Shown here: one piece after another, positions 1-9,340 of the stretch
Numbering within the stretch: the stretch's first letter is position 1
How the letters are laid out: every line of letters begins with the position of its first letter
Source: Paenibacillus sp. 1001270B_150601_E10
Lineage (GTDB): Bacteria; Bacillota; Bacilli; Paenibacillales; Paenibacillaceae
Length of the DNA: 58,323 nucleotides
Reading direction: 5' to 3'
NCBI RefSeq assembly: GCF_015558675.1
Contig: NZ_JADMOL010000013.1
Location: 37,337 to 95,659 of the forward strand
Position numbers and translations under genes: made by a program
The notes under the pieces: generated by a model
Told to the model about the DNA's origin: nothing
Database searches by the model: none
What the model saw: only the letters and a program-made list of their open reading frames with translations

Positions 1-631
1 CGATACGATCCAAGCCGATCGTTTGATCAAAGTTCTTCAATACTCCGTCCAAATCATTGACAATATCATAGCCAGCATCATGAATATGGCAGGTATCGAG
101 ACAAACGGAAAGACGATCGTTAAACTCTACTTTATCAAATATTGCAGCAATCTCTTCGAAGTTTCGTCCAACCTCGGTGCCTTTGCCAGCCATCGTCTCC
201 AGAGCAATCTGCACTTCAGTTTCATTCGTATTGCGGAGCACTTCATTCAAGCCTTCAGCAATACGGTTAATGCCATACTCCGCATCTTTATCCGTATAGG
301 CGCCCGGATGAAGCACAATTTGCTTCACGCCAATGTGATGCGTACGATGAATCTCCTCTTGAAGGAAGCTGACGGCAAGTTCGAACGTATTCGATTTGTA
401 GGAACCGAGATTGATAATGTACGGGGCGTGAACAACGATCTCTTCAACGCCGTTTTTCGCCATCAATTCCTTGCCTTCCTTAATATATAGTGTGTCAATA
501 GGCTTGCGGCGCGTATTTTGCGGCGCACCCGTATAGATCATAAACGAGCTGGAGCTATAGGTAGCCGCTTCTGTTGCTGCAGACAACAATCCTTTGTCAG
601 AAAATGATACATGTGATCCGATTTTAAGCAT
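1..631 (-). CDS. nfo: Endonuclease IV (AP endonuclease), 3' part outside the window
   Basis: This gene makes a zinc-dependent apurinic/apyrimidinic endonuclease of base excision repair. I translated it by hand from the ATG at 631, which follows a GAAAGGAGC ribosome binding site. The protein begins MLKIGSHVS and shows the family hallmarks: [11 protein letters not shown] near residue 35, the metal-ligand regions [25 protein letters not shown] and [13 protein letters not shown]. About 210 of the roughly 290 residues usual for the family are present; the frame is open to base 1, so the C-terminus lies outside the window. The match to the Bacillus YqfS/Nfo type is strong. It is transcribed away from the DUF2621-like gene that follows. 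Confidence 0.95.
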   Translation of the reverse strand, partial: MLKIGSHVSFSDKGLLSAATEAATYSSSSFMIYTGAPQNTRRKPIDTLYIKEGKELMAKNGVEEIVVHAPYIINLGSYKSNTFELAVSFLQEEIHRTHHIGVKQIVLHPGAYTDKDAEYGINRIAEGLNEVLRNTNETEVQIALETMAGKGTEVGRNFEEIAAIFDKVEFNDRLSVCLDTCHIHDAGYDIVNDLDGVLKNFDQTIGLDRI

Positions 632-753
632 ATTACAGCTCCTTTCAAGTCATTTCTTTATTTTACTAGGAATATCGAAATAAATCTAGGAATGCGGTAT
701 AATTCAAGATGTATGGATTAGCAAATTAAGGTAAATGGCTGAGGTGAACGCAT

Positions 754-1218
754 ATGATCCCATTTTCATTTTTCCCGCTAGCCGGAGACGGACCTCCGAA
801 CTGGTTTATGAACTCTATAGCCTTTTGGGGCATGGTTATGCTTGGCTTTATGGCTATAGGCGGCTTCTTCATGTTCCGCAAATTCCTCAAGGTCCTGCCG
901 ATGAATGACGGCAAATCGAAGCTTGATTGGCAGAACTACTGGGTTGAGAAGAGCCGGCATTTATGGACGGATGATTCCAAAGCATTTCTTCAAGTGCTTG
1001 TTCAGCCCGTACCCAAGGCCTTCCGCGATATTGCTGCACACAGCATAGCCGCCAAGATCGGTCAGATTGCTGTGGAAAGCGGGGCTTCTGAAGTTACGCA
1101 AGACCATGTTATTGAAGGATATATTAAAGCGACGCCGAAGCGCGATCACGCCTACTTGGAGAAAACATTAAAGCGACACCAGATCGATTACAGCCGCTTC
1201 AAGCATCTTCTGCAGTAA
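754..1218 (+). CDS. DUF2621-like membrane-anchored protein
   Basis: A 154-residue protein with one clear membrane segment at about residues 20-45 (AFWGMVMLGFMAIGGFFMF) and a soluble C-terminal part. The C-terminal half (AHSIAAKIGQIAVESGASEV, then TQDHVIEGYI) resembles the small helical domain seen at the end of protochlorophyllide reductase subunits and in DUF2621 proteins such as B. subtilis YneK; this assignment is from memory of the family. The function is unknown. A GAGGTG ribosome binding site precedes the ATG. The gene stands alone between nfo (divergent) and the epimerase gene. Confidence 0.75.
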   Translation: MIPFSFFPLAGDGPPNWFMNSIAFWGMVMLGFMAIGGFFMFRKFLKVLPMNDGKSKLDWQNYWVEKSRHLWTDDSKAFLQVLVQPVPKAFRDIAAHSIAAKIGQIAVESGASEVTQDHVIEGYIKATPKRDHAYLEKTLKRHQIDYSRFKHLLQ

Positions 1219-1488
1219 CTGCAAATATACTTATAGTATTCATCAACATAGACTTTATAAACCTGTAATGAAGGTTTATACGAGTGGAGAGCAATCGCAA
1301 ACAGGATGAATGGGAAGATTCGTTCTATTAAAGTACCTTTACTATCTTCGTCATTCGTCGCAATTGGCCGTACATCTTGGGAATGATTACTATTTTCAAT
1401 TGATGCGTAATGAGGTTAATGATATAGGATAACCAAACGATCACCCATAGACTTATAGCTTTGTTACAAATGATTAGGGGGTACAGTT

Positions 1489-2427
1489 ATGCACATGCTT
1501 ATAACAGGGGGGACGGGGCTTATTGGACGCGCCCTGATTCAAGACTGGCTTCAAGACGGTCATCAGGCAACCGTCATAACTCGTTCCCCTGCCGATCATC
1601 CGTCTACGAAGACGCAGCGTGTGACCTATACACGTTGGACAGACTTCCAGCAGAATAACGATCTCGACTTTGATGTTATCGTAAACTTAGCTGGAGAGAC
1701 GATTAATCAACGATGGACGATACAAGCCAAAAACCGTATAACAGCTTCTCGTACATTATCCGCTAGAAGGTTAGCAGAATGGGCAGACAGGAGAGGCAAA
1801 CCATTTCCACTCTTGATCAATGCTTCTGGCATCTCCATCTATGGAAGTTCCGCTACGGGAATATTCGATGAAACCAGCACTCGTCAAGGAAATGACTTCT
1901 TGGCAGACGTTGTGCGAAAGTGGGAGGAAAGTGCGGATCAGATTCCTGCTTTAAGAACCGTCAAGCTCCGTATCGCTCCAGTGCTAGCAGCTCGCCAAGG
2001 CGTATTTCCTCAGATGGCACTCCCCTTTAAGCTTGGAGTCGGCGGTCCGATCGGCAGCGGTTCTCAACCCTTCTCTTGGATCCATCTTGATGATATGATT
2101 CGTTTGATCCGCTTCATCATTCATGAATCAAGCATCGAAGGCGTTGTAAATGCAGCAGCTCCTGAGTCCTTGAGTAATGGAGAGTTCGGACGTGTATTAG
2201 CAAAAGAATATCGCAGACCATACTGGATGCCCGTACCTTCTTGGAGCCTAAGGTTCATGTTTGGAGAAATGTCCTCTCTGTTGCTAGAAGGTCAGCATGT
2301 ATATCCAGCCAAAGCATTGGAGCATGGCTTTGCGTTTCAATTCGGAACAGCCGAGCGTGCTATTCAAGCGATCAGGCATGCCGAGGCTCATTCACAAGCC
2401 CATGGGCTGAATGCAGAAGAACCTTAA
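1489..2427 (+). CDS. TIGR01777-family NAD-dependent epimerase (SDR39U1/YfhF type)
   Basis: A 312-residue protein of the extended short-chain dehydrogenase superfamily. It opens with the Rossmann motif MLITGGTGLIG, followed by NLAGETINQRW at about residues 66-76, both typical of TIGR01777 proteins such as B. subtilis YfhF. NASGISIYGSS occupies the position of the active-site strand, and the C-terminal DUF1731-like part contains WMPVPSWSLRF and EGQHVYPAKALEHGF. The true substrate of this family is not known. A TTAGGGGG ribosome binding site lies 8 bases before the ATG; a second ATG two codons later is possible. Transcription ends at the hairpin at 2502-2564. Confidence 0.9.
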   Translation: MHMLITGGTGLIGRALIQDWLQDGHQATVITRSPADHPSTKTQRVTYTRWTDFQQNNDLDFDVIVNLAGETINQRWTIQAKNRITASRTLSARRLAEWADRRGKPFPLLINASGISIYGSSATGIFDETSTRQGNDFLADVVRKWEESADQIPALRTVKLRIAPVLAARQGVFPQMALPFKLGVGGPIGSGSQPFSWIHLDDMIRLIRFIIHESSIEGVVNAAAPESLSNGEFGRVLAKEYRRPYWMPVPSWSLRFMFGEMSSLLLEGQHVYPAKALEHGFAFQFGTAERAIQAIRHAEAHSQAHGLNAEEP

Positions 2428-2501
2428 TGCGTTCAAAGGTATAGACAGATTTGATGGAAGCTATTGATTAGGATTCAATTCGTTATGATAATACTCCACC
2501 A

Positions 2502-2564
2502 AATAAATAAGCATCCATGCTGGTCTCGAGCTGCCTTCGATGCCGTCATGGATGCTTATTTATT
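2502..2564. terminator. Bidirectional terminator between the epimerase gene and the Tad operon
   Basis: An 18-bp perfect inverted repeat (arms 2502-2519 and 2547-2564) with a 27-base loop. The arms are AT-rich at their outer ends, giving T-rich exits in both directions, and the two flanking transcription units converge here. Confidence 0.8.
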
Positions 2565-2726
2565 CGTTTTATAATCGAGATAAAAGTAAGGGACAGGGTG
2601 ATAATAAGGACACGGCTAAGAATAAAGCAGCCAAAAGAATAGTAAGGAATAAGAGTAGAAATAGACGTAATACAAAGGATAAAAAATATATAAACAACGA
2701 CACTAATACTTGGTGAAAAGTATAAC
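2565..2726. other. Purine-rich stretch with no supported gene
   Basis: The plus strand is strikingly rich in A and G for about 150 bases. A 54-codon lysine/asparagine-rich frame can be read from an ATG inside the terminator arm at 2552, and a hydrophobic frame on the other strand runs into the FHA gene, but neither has its own ribosome binding site. It is best treated as the untranslated tail of one of the converging units. Confidence 0.4.
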
Positions 2727-4574
2727 CTAGATGTGATGCAAGACGAGTATCGTATGTCCCAGCTTGATTCTAGCACCATCCTCAACCTGATAAGTCTTAT
2801 ATGGAATAAGCAATTCTCCATTGAGCTCTGTTCCATTCTTCGATCCAAGATCCTGAATGGTGTATCCTTCTGTATCTTTCATCAGTTCACAATGCAGTTT
2901 GGAGACTCCCGTCTCCATCAGCAAATAATGCACCCCCTGCTCTGCCCTTCCCAGGACAAACGGCCACTCGCCTGCTGTCTTCTCCTCTGCCACCGTAACG
3001 CCATCTTTCGCTAATCTCTGGATACGAAGCTTTCCGGCCTTTGCTTGATGATTCCCAGTCTGATTTGAAGTTAGAAGCACCGTCGCATCCTGTGGTCCGC
3101 TATTTAGCACCGAGGTATGTGCGGCTAAATGAGAATAATGCTGTTCAACAGCATTAGCAGGCCGACTCTCTTGACGGGCATCTCCCCATGCATTAGAAAC
3201 TGTCTCTTCTCTAGCTCTATAAGGAGAAGAAGATGCTCCTGGTACGCTCCTGTTCTGATAATCATTAGAGGCCGAATAAGAAGAGGGATTCGTATGAAGA
3301 ACGCCTAAGCCATTCCTTCCCCCTAGCTCTTGTTTGGTTTGAACAGCATCACGCGACATTCCTACAGCCGCCTTTGAGTCCTTATTAACATTCGAAGGAT
3401 AAGAAAAGCCGTTCTTTTCAGCAGCTTCTCTTTTCAACTGCGAAGTAAGCTCGATCGAAGCGAAGTCTGGCAGCAAAGGATCATTTTTGGAATGTTTTGA
3501 GCGTTTATGTACTGCAGCGGATCCCTTGGACCGGTTGAACATGCTATGGAACCAGCCTCTCCACCATGCAAAGCCTAAAAGCACGCCAATTAGCGTCACA
3601 ACTAAGCTAAGAAGCATACTGACCGTATTGGCAGTTGTCATATAGCCAAACTTCCAACCTAATGCTCCAAGCAGCAAGGCAATCCCTGCACCGATAAGAG
3701 GAGACTGGGTAACAGCTTCCTCTTCTTCCTCCTCGTCATCAAAGCCCCAGTCTACTTCACGGCTTCTATTGGGAGCAGAGTGAGATACATGAGATGCTGC
3801 CGACCCAGCTTGTGAGAACAGCTCCTTATCCAGAAGCCTTTGCTGCTCAGTCTTCGTGCCGAATTGATGCCTCCTGTCTGGAATGGCGTGCTGCGAATAC
3901 TCTCGCTCTGATCGGGACAACTGCCCTCCTTCACTAAAGGAGGATGCCGCTATCTCGTTATCATACATGCCAGCAATACCATGCTGCTGAACAGGAGGAG
4001 CTTGGACAAGCATTGCTTGCACAAACTGCTGGATTTGTTCAATGGATTGACTATCATCGTGGAGCTTTCGCAAGAGTTGCTGGAATCCATCGTTCGTCCA
4101 CTGCTGAACAATGCTCGACAGCTGAACGGCCAACCTGCGCAGTCCTTCTATTGCTGCTTTGGCATGAAGAGCTTCATGTGTAGGGATGTATGGAACGTAC
4201 AGCACCCCCTGCTGTGTGCCACCTTCAACAAACATAAACTGCTCATGCAGCAGCAGATGATTCGGATTCAGCATATACTCCCGACAACTCGATAGTAGTC
4301 GTAGTAGCTGAAGCATCCACTCGTAATATTGCAATTCGGTTAATTGCTCGCTTCGAATAAGCTGCTGCAGCATGCGTTTACCGCTTATTTCGTAAACCAA
4401 GGTCACATCATAGTCGAGTTCTTGCATATCCGCATGCAAGATATGGGGAATCCGATTTCGCTGAATCATTTTCAGGGAGTGAATGTCCATATCATTGGAA
4501 CGAAGAGCAGGATCACGACGCAGCTTCATTACGATTTGTCCCTCATGGGCGAAATCTGCCTCATATCCGTACAC
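2727..4574 (-). CDS. FHA-domain membrane protein of the Tad locus (DUF6382-like N-terminus)
   Basis: A 615-residue protein, last gene of the Tad operon. The N-terminal ~190 residues resemble the DUF6382 module found before FHA domains in Firmicutes. An acidic linker (DDEEEEEE) precedes two membrane segments at about residues 290-345, then a long low-complexity Ser/Asn/Gln-rich stretch, and a C-terminal FHA domain at about 520-612 with the phosphothreonine-binding signature FVLGR, SKLHCEL and DLGSKNGTELNG. FHA domains read phosphothreonine, so it may tie pilus assembly to Ser/Thr kinase signalling; that is inference. The start is GTG, 6 bases after AAAGGTGG. The prepilin peptidase gene lies 24 bases upstream. 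Confidence 0.88.
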   Translation of the reverse strand: MYGYEADFAHEGQIVMKLRRDPALRSNDMDIHSLKMIQRNRIPHILHADMQELDYDVTLVYEISGKRMLQQLIRSEQLTELQYYEWMLQLLRLLSSCREYMLNPNHLLLHEQFMFVEGGTQQGVLYVPYIPTHEALHAKAAIEGLRRLAVQLSSIVQQWTNDGFQQLLRKLHDDSQSIEQIQQFVQAMLVQAPPVQQHGIAGMYDNEIAASSFSEGGQLSRSEREYSQHAIPDRRHQFGTKTEQQRLLDKELFSQAGSAASHVSHSAPNRSREVDWGFDDEEEEEEAVTQSPLIGAGIALLLGALGWKFGYMTTANTVSMLLSLVVTLIGVLLGFAWWRGWFHSMFNRSKGSAAVHKRSKHSKNDPLLPDFASIELTSQLKREAAEKNGFSYPSNVNKDSKAAVGMSRDAVQTKQELGGRNGLGVLHTNPSSYSASNDYQNRSVPGASSSPYRAREETVSNAWGDARQESRPANAVEQHYSHLAAHTSVLNSGPQDATVLLTSNQTGNHQAKAGKLRIQRLAKDGVTVAEEKTAGEWPFVLGRAEQGVHYLLMETGVSKLHCELMKDTEGYTIQDLGSKNGTELNGELLIPYKTYQVEDGARIKLGHTILVLHHI

Positions 4575-4598
4575 GTGAACCCACCTTTCTATAGACCT

Positions 4599-5102
4599 TT
4601 ATTGCATTCCTGTAAAATACACAAATAATGCAGCAGGAAGTACAGCTACCATAAACGGAAATGTAGTCGGCCGCTTCATATGCTCGCGAAACACGATAAT
4701 ATTACGAAGCCCAATGGTAACTAGAATCATCTGAACAAACTTCTTCCCGAAGGATCGATAATGAAATAACAGGAGTGCAAGACCAATAAAACCACCAAAC
4801 AATATCGAATAAACAAAGATACTCCATACAGTTGCAGCCCCTACCCATGCACCTAATGCTGCAAACAACTTTACATCTCCGGCACCTACGACCTTAAATA
4901 GATATAATAACAGGAGAACAACGAAGCCACATGTTAGTCCAATTCCACTAAATAGTAATCCAGATAAGCCAGCGGAAATTAAGTAATAGAGCAATCCCAA
5001 ATTAGCACAAGTGATCGTCAACACATTGGGAATTCTGCGACTTTTGATATCTGTAATGCTTGCCGTACCTATCAATACGGCGGCTGCAGCTTCTGCCAAC
5101 AT
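4599..5102 (-). CDS. Type IV prepilin peptidase, short A24 (TadV/CpaA) class
   Basis: A 167-residue polytopic membrane aspartic protease that removes the leader from Flp pilin and pseudopilins at the cytoplasmic face. The two catalytic aspartates are visible: D18 in SITDIKSRRIPN and D76 in the GxGD motif VVGAGDVKLF. It lacks the N-terminal methylase domain of PilD enzymes, as expected for the Tad class. About five to six hydrophobic segments cover the rest. The ATG follows AGGGGGGATCT. Its substrates are probably encoded just upstream at 9121-9330, 8381-9100 and 5150-6142, which carry matching cleavage sites. Confidence 0.93.
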   Translation of the reverse strand: MLAEAAAAVLIGTASITDIKSRRIPNVLTITCANLGLLYYLISAGLSGLLFSGIGLTCGFVVLLLLYLFKVVGAGDVKLFAALGAWVGAATVWSIFVYSILFGGFIGLALLLFHYRSFGKKFVQMILVTIGLRNIIVFREHMKRPTTFPFMVAVLPAALFVYFTGMQ

Positions 5103-5149
5103 TAGATCCCCCCTCTCCCTTTACTCACCATCCTGCCTTCAATTCATAT

Positions 5150-6142
5150 CTATTCCACATTAAAGCTCATATCTGTAGTTGCTCCACTATCTGTAATGAC
5201 CTGAAGCCTCCATGAACCTTCCGTAGTGGAACCCGATACATGCCAATCCCATGATACATTCCCGTCAGCGTCCGCCTGCTTCCATACCAGTCCCTTTGCA
5301 ACACTTTCGCCGCTTTTGTAGTATACAATCAACTTTACCTGTTCATTAGGCTGAGCCTTAGCCATCAACTTAGCCCGGTGACCAGGGCGAAGGGGATTAG
5401 GCTCGATACTTACAATTTGAGGAGCAGGCTTGTCCTTATCTGTTCCGTCAGACTGCGTCTCTGGCGGAGGACCATCTCCAATCCATGCACGTTCAGAAGC
5501 TCTCGCAGTTAGCGTCATCTTCTTCATGAGAATCGGAACTCTCATTGGCAAATCATATTCGACTTGAAGTGCTACAAAAGGCTCTGCCTTCTCTTTTAGA
5601 TCCGGCAGCTTAAGATGGGTTACTCGAATCTTATCCGTGTCTAAAATATGCTGAATGCCGTATCGTTCAAGAAGTGGCTTGAAAATAACCTGCCCCACCG
5701 CAGCTTGAGCCTGTTCTCCTAGAGACTCGGCTTGATCTCCTATCCAAGTTCCTGCATCCTGAACCCAACCAGATACAGGCTCTGGCAGATCAGCGCCGAA
5801 CTGCTGAACAAATTCCTTGGCCGTAAGACGCATCAACATTGCTGGAGGACGGGATAATACTGTGCCGATCGGGCCGACCTCCGTAATGGGTGGGGCATTC
5901 TCTACTAACTTTTGAACAGGATACAGATGAGTGGCCACCTGCTTTACTGCATTGGAAGCAGCGGATTGAAGTGCCGTAGATATCACAGCCGCTTGAATAA
6001 GGTATACAAAGAATAGAAATAACAGCAGGATCATGGGTAGCAGGATGGAAGCCTCTACAACAATGCTGCCTTCTGTTCTCTTCCAATTCTTCTTTCCCTT
6101 AATATGTATAAGCGGAGACTCGTGATGTCTCATAGTATCCAT
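5150..6142 (-). CDS. TadE-like pseudopilin with long extracellular tail
   Basis: A 330-residue bitopic protein. Residues 1-25 are basic and end in a class III leader, EG followed by SIVVE, which places glutamate at position +5 of the mature protein, then a hydrophobic helix (ASILLPMILLLFLFFVYLI). This is the TadE arrangement. The C-terminal ~90 residues, after a Pro/Asp-rich linker, look like an Ig-like beta domain (IVSIEPNPLRPGHRAKL onward), unusual for plain TadE. The start ATG overlaps the end of the TadG-like gene by 44 bases; GGGAGGAG nine bases upstream supports this start. The overlap suggests translational coupling. Confidence 0.85.
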   Translation of the reverse strand: MDTMRHHESPLIHIKGKKNWKRTEGSIVVEASILLPMILLLFLFFVYLIQAAVISTALQSAASNAVKQVATHLYPVQKLVENAPPITEVGPIGTVLSRPPAMLMRLTAKEFVQQFGADLPEPVSGWVQDAGTWIGDQAESLGEQAQAAVGQVIFKPLLERYGIQHILDTDKIRVTHLKLPDLKEKAEPFVALQVEYDLPMRVPILMKKMTLTARASERAWIGDGPPPETQSDGTDKDKPAPQIVSIEPNPLRPGHRAKLMAKAQPNEQVKLIVYYKSGESVAKGLVWKQADADGNVSWDWHVSGSTTEGSWRLQVITDSGATTDMSFNVE

Positions 6143-8360
6143 CCTTCACATCTCCTCCCAATGCCCCTGTCTGACCAAGCATCTGCATCAAGCCCGGCAG
6201 GAACCAAAGCTTCATTCTAGTATGAAGCTGGAGTTCGCCGTAAGTTCCCTGCTTTATGGGGTCTATTCCCGTATTGTAATGAATCAGGGCAAGCATTCGT
6301 ATCACCATGTCATCCTTCGAGCCATGCATCATCATGAATAGACGCAAAAAGTCACTGTAAGAAAGTCGGATATTCGGTGTATACATAGACAAAGGCACCG
6401 CATTGGTTGTGACTAATTGCAGCATATCGCTTAACGCCATACTCACTCCCTTTGCTACAGCACAAGCTAGAATTATTAAAGGATGTCCCCCTCCAGCACA
6501 TTGAACAAAGCCCTCCATCGTTCGAATGGCTAGCCGCATTCCGAATATTTCACCATAAGCAGCTGATAGATTCATAACGGGATCATGAAAACCATACATG
6601 ATATACTCAAGTTCTTGATTATGTATACTAAGAGATTGAATAAGCTCTTCTGTTGGATTTTTTGATTTAAACAGTCCTTGCAGCTTCGTTGGATCGTAGC
6701 TGGTGAAGTAGTTGAAAGCATACTCATTTCGATAGAGTCGCTCTCGTGCACCTATCATAAATTCACCTAATCCTGTGTAGAGCTGATTCATGTCCTTCAT
6801 CGATTCTTCAGCAGCGTCAGATGGATCACGATTCAAGCTGCCTCCGTATTCCCCCTCAGGAAGAGGCTTCTGATTGAACGCTTTTATCGCATCTGCTTTC
6901 GTTCTTACGTCTTGGTAGGCGTCACGATGCGAGGCTACCGCATTGTCCATATTCGCAAGCGTGGACAACAAGCTGGTGGCTTGGTTCAAGCTCTCGTTCG
7001 CTTCTTTTTCAAGCCTTCTACGTTCATCATCCGAAGCTTTAAGCTTCCCTATCTCCTGCTCTCGATCACTTATGATGTTGCGGGGAAGCTTCACATAGTC
7101 ACGCTCGTATTGCTCCCACAATCTCCACATGCTTGTTACCGAACTTCTTAATCCCGAAGCAGAACCTCCACCCCCCAGGGAACTGCCAACTACAGATTGA
7201 AAAGAGCCCACATCACTATCCAGCTGAGCAAAGCTAGTCTTTTGCTTCTGCAGCTCATTCTCGTAATCGATAAAGAATGAATCTGGAAGCACGAGCGAAT
7301 CTACGGATTCATTAATCTTTTTCAACTCGTCGGCAGTAGATGACTGCCCCGTCTCTCCAATTGAAGATTGGCCTACTTGGTTGTAGCCTTCACTTGGATG
7401 TGAGGCTCTAACCTGTTGAATGGTTATCTTCATCTGCTGGTTAATCGCACGCGCCTCTTTCACCGCTTGAATAGATCTATCCAGATGGGTGAAGTGCCTG
7501 CTTTGTGCTTTCATTATTGTTCTTCGCATGGTATCCGCCGTATTGCGAGCGTCCGATTCATATTGTCGTATGGTGCTGCTATGGATCTTATCCTCTTCCT
7601 CAAGACCAGCATCTTCACGGATCATCCGAACGTAATCGGCATATTGTGTTGCAATATCCGCTGCAGTCGAGATAGAACCAACGGAATCATCCATGAATAA
7701 AAAGCGGATATCCTCTGTAATGCTTCGTTTGATATCAGTGCCTACCGCCTCATCCCGAGCCTGCTTTTGAAAGCGCAGAGCGTGATCCAGCTCCTTATTC
7801 CGCTTATCAAAGTCTTTACGCACTTTGTTAAGAAGCTCTGTCGTCTTGGCTGCTTCCTCCATCGCTCCCGAGACCGGCTTCATCTTGCCGATAAGCTCGT
7901 AAGCGATCTGTACAGGTGCTTTATACTTCATATCCTCCATTACCTGCTGATCGAATTGCTCCAACCGCCCAAGCGGACGAGTAACAGAAGAGGAATGCTC
8001 GCCAACCTCCATATTGACCCAGGCGAATTCATCAGAGATTCGAGGTGAGTGATCACTTAATACGGCCTCGGCAATAAGAGCTGGGTCCGTCTGCCCATAG
8101 GCAAACAGACCATATCGTTCCTGGAGTGCAGGCTCATAAGCAGACATTACAGAGCGAATGGAGGTCTGTGCCGCGGCTTCCGTTCGCCACTCGAATGCTG
8201 CAATACGAGCATAATCGATCATAACTGCCATCACGGCAAAGACAACCATCGTAACGAAGATGAGAAATATGGAGACCGCTCCCCGGTCACTTTTTCGAAG
8301 CGAACCCCTCTTTTGAAAAAGTGTCCGGTGCTTACTAGATGTAGTCGGTTTCTTGATCAT
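6099..8360 (-). CDS. TadG-like pilus assembly protein
   Basis: A 753-residue protein. A basic N-terminus is followed by one membrane helix at about residues 28-50 (RGAVSIFLIFVTMVVFAVMA), then a long, largely alpha-helical, charged external region with coiled-coil character at about 150-480, and a more hydrophobic C-terminal part at about 580-700. Position and the RGA(V/I)S start to the helix fit the Tad/TadG-like class; unlike the two TadE-like proteins it has no glutamate at +5, which is usual for TadG. It lies 20 bases after the first TadE-like gene. The external region is not recognised beyond this. Confidence 0.8.
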   Translation of the reverse strand: MIKKPTTSSKHRTLFQKRGSLRKSDRGAVSIFLIFVTMVVFAVMAVMIDYARIAAFEWRTEAAAQTSIRSVMSAYEPALQERYGLFAYGQTDPALIAEAVLSDHSPRISDEFAWVNMEVGEHSSSVTRPLGRLEQFDQQVMEDMKYKAPVQIAYELIGKMKPVSGAMEEAAKTTELLNKVRKDFDKRNKELDHALRFQKQARDEAVGTDIKRSITEDIRFLFMDDSVGSISTAADIATQYADYVRMIREDAGLEEEDKIHSSTIRQYESDARNTADTMRRTIMKAQSRHFTHLDRSIQAVKEARAINQQMKITIQQVRASHPSEGYNQVGQSSIGETGQSSTADELKKINESVDSLVLPDSFFIDYENELQKQKTSFAQLDSDVGSFQSVVGSSLGGGGSASGLRSSVTSMWRLWEQYERDYVKLPRNIISDREQEIGKLKASDDERRRLEKEANESLNQATSLLSTLANMDNAVASHRDAYQDVRTKADAIKAFNQKPLPEGEYGGSLNRDPSDAAEESMKDMNQLYTGLGEFMIGARERLYRNEYAFNYFTSYDPTKLQGLFKSKNPTEELIQSLSIHNQELEYIMYGFHDPVMNLSAAYGEIFGMRLAIRTMEGFVQCAGGGHPLIILACAVAKGVSMALSDMLQLVTTNAVPLSMYTPNIRLSYSDFLRLFMMMHGSKDDMVIRMLALIHYNTGIDPIKQGTYGELQLHTRMKLWFLPGLMQMLGQTGALGGDVKDGYYETSRVSAYTY

Positions 8361-8380
8361 ATGTCTTCTCCTTATCCTTT

Positions 8381-9100
8381 CTATGGCTTAGCTGCCTCCG
8401 TCACGAGCTGTCCCGCCTGCTTCGGACTAGCTCCCAGATGATTCATCGCTTGAATCTTCGTCGTCATGTATCGTGCAAGCTCTACGGTACGAATGAATTC
8501 TACTGGTTCTACAATTGCACTCACTGATGTTCCCTCTAGCTTGATTCCAAACCCCGTCATACGTTCAAAGCTTTGTCCGAATGCCTCCTGCTTCACAGTA
8601 GCTGTTAACGTTCGCTCAATCACTGCATTCCCGAAGGATACTTCACCAAAGTAGGAATGAGGAAGAAACTCGGCTCCCATTGACATCTTCTTCTCTGGCA
8701 AACTGTCGGAAGCATGCGGTGCAGGAAGCTGAATCGTGTATCCACCACCACCTGCGAAGCCGCCACCGAATACTCGATCCAGCATTTTGTCTTGAAAAAG
8801 CCTCCAATAGAGCGGATCTTTCTCAAACGCCGGAAATTGCCCTGTCTTCGGGTCCTTGTGACTGTTATCCCATACGACCGCACCTCGATCAGAAGCAAGC
8901 GCTGCTGCATGGTTGGTCATCACCATGAGATACATGTACATTCCAAAAAAGACGATTGCGATTGTACTGTACAAAATAATCGGAAGAACGAGCGAAGCTT
9001 CGATCATGAGGGTGCCGTCCTCACGCAAAGCCCTTTTCCAAAGCCTGCTCATCCTCCCCCTACTCTTCTTGCAGACATAACGAATGGTTGTCTTTTTCAT
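8381..9100 (-). CDS. TadE-like pseudopilin
   Basis: A 239-residue bitopic protein with a 29-residue basic leader ending DG, followed by TLMIEASLVLPIIL: glutamate at +5 of the predicted mature protein, then one membrane helix. This is a typical TadE/pseudopilin start, so the product should be cut by the prepilin peptidase of the same operon. The middle contains a glycine-rich loop (GGGFAGGGG). It follows the Flp pilin gene by 20 bases and precedes the TadG-like gene. It probably helps to start or shape the pilus at the membrane (family knowledge). Confidence 0.85.
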   Translation of the reverse strand: MKKTTIRYVCKKSRGRMSRLWKRALREDGTLMIEASLVLPIILYSTIAIVFFGMYMYLMVMTNHAAALASDRGAVVWDNSHKDPKTGQFPAFEKDPLYWRLFQDKMLDRVFGGGFAGGGGYTIQLPAPHASDSLPEKKMSMGAEFLPHSYFGEVSFGNAVIERTLTATVKQEAFGQSFERMTGFGIKLEGTSVSAIVEPVEFIRTVELARYMTTKIQAMNHLGASPKQAGQLVTEAAKP

Positions 9101-9120
9101 CGCACTACAGCTTCTTTACT

Positions 9121-9330
9121 TTATTTGAAGATTTCATTGGATTTGGATTTGGTCTGATTGAAAAGATCAAGAATAAATCCTTCAATTTGCTTTCTGAACA
9201 GCAAAGCAATAACAACAATGATTGCAATAATGACGACAAGCTCTACTGTCCCCAGGCCGTCCTCATCCTTCCAAAGATTCTTCGCTTGTGTGCTAACCAT
9301 ATTCAACATTCCGATCCTCTCCTTATTCAA
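9121..9330 (-). CDS. Flp-type (type IVb) pilin
   Basis: A 69-residue major pilin candidate. The leader MNKERIGMLN... ends DEDG at residue 25, followed by LGTVELVVIIAIIVVIALLF, so cleavage after G25 puts glutamate at +5, the classic prepilin site. A single hydrophobic helix and a short polar tail (DLFNQTKSKSNEIFK) make a mature subunit of about 44 residues, normal for Flp1-like pilins. It lies between tadC and the first pseudopilin gene, as in other Firmicute Tad loci. AAGGAGAGGATCGGA-type Shine-Dalgarno sequences occur around the first two ATG codons, so residue 8 is an alternative start. Confidence 0.92.
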   Translation of the reverse strand: MNKERIGMLNMVSTQAKNLWKDEDGLGTVELVVIIAIIVVIALLFRKQIEGFILDLFNQTKSKSNEIFK

Positions 9331-9340
9331 ATCATGATAT

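Noticed and set aside
23..490. Plus-strand open frame of 155 codons at the left edge
   Set aside because: It is the shadow of the minus-strand endonuclease IV gene, whose translation gives all family motifs.
2546..2848. Minus-strand hydrophobic frame overlapping the end of the FHA gene
   Set aside because: It overlaps a well supported FHA domain in another frame and has no ribosome binding site; the hydrophobic look comes from pyrimidine-rich sequence.
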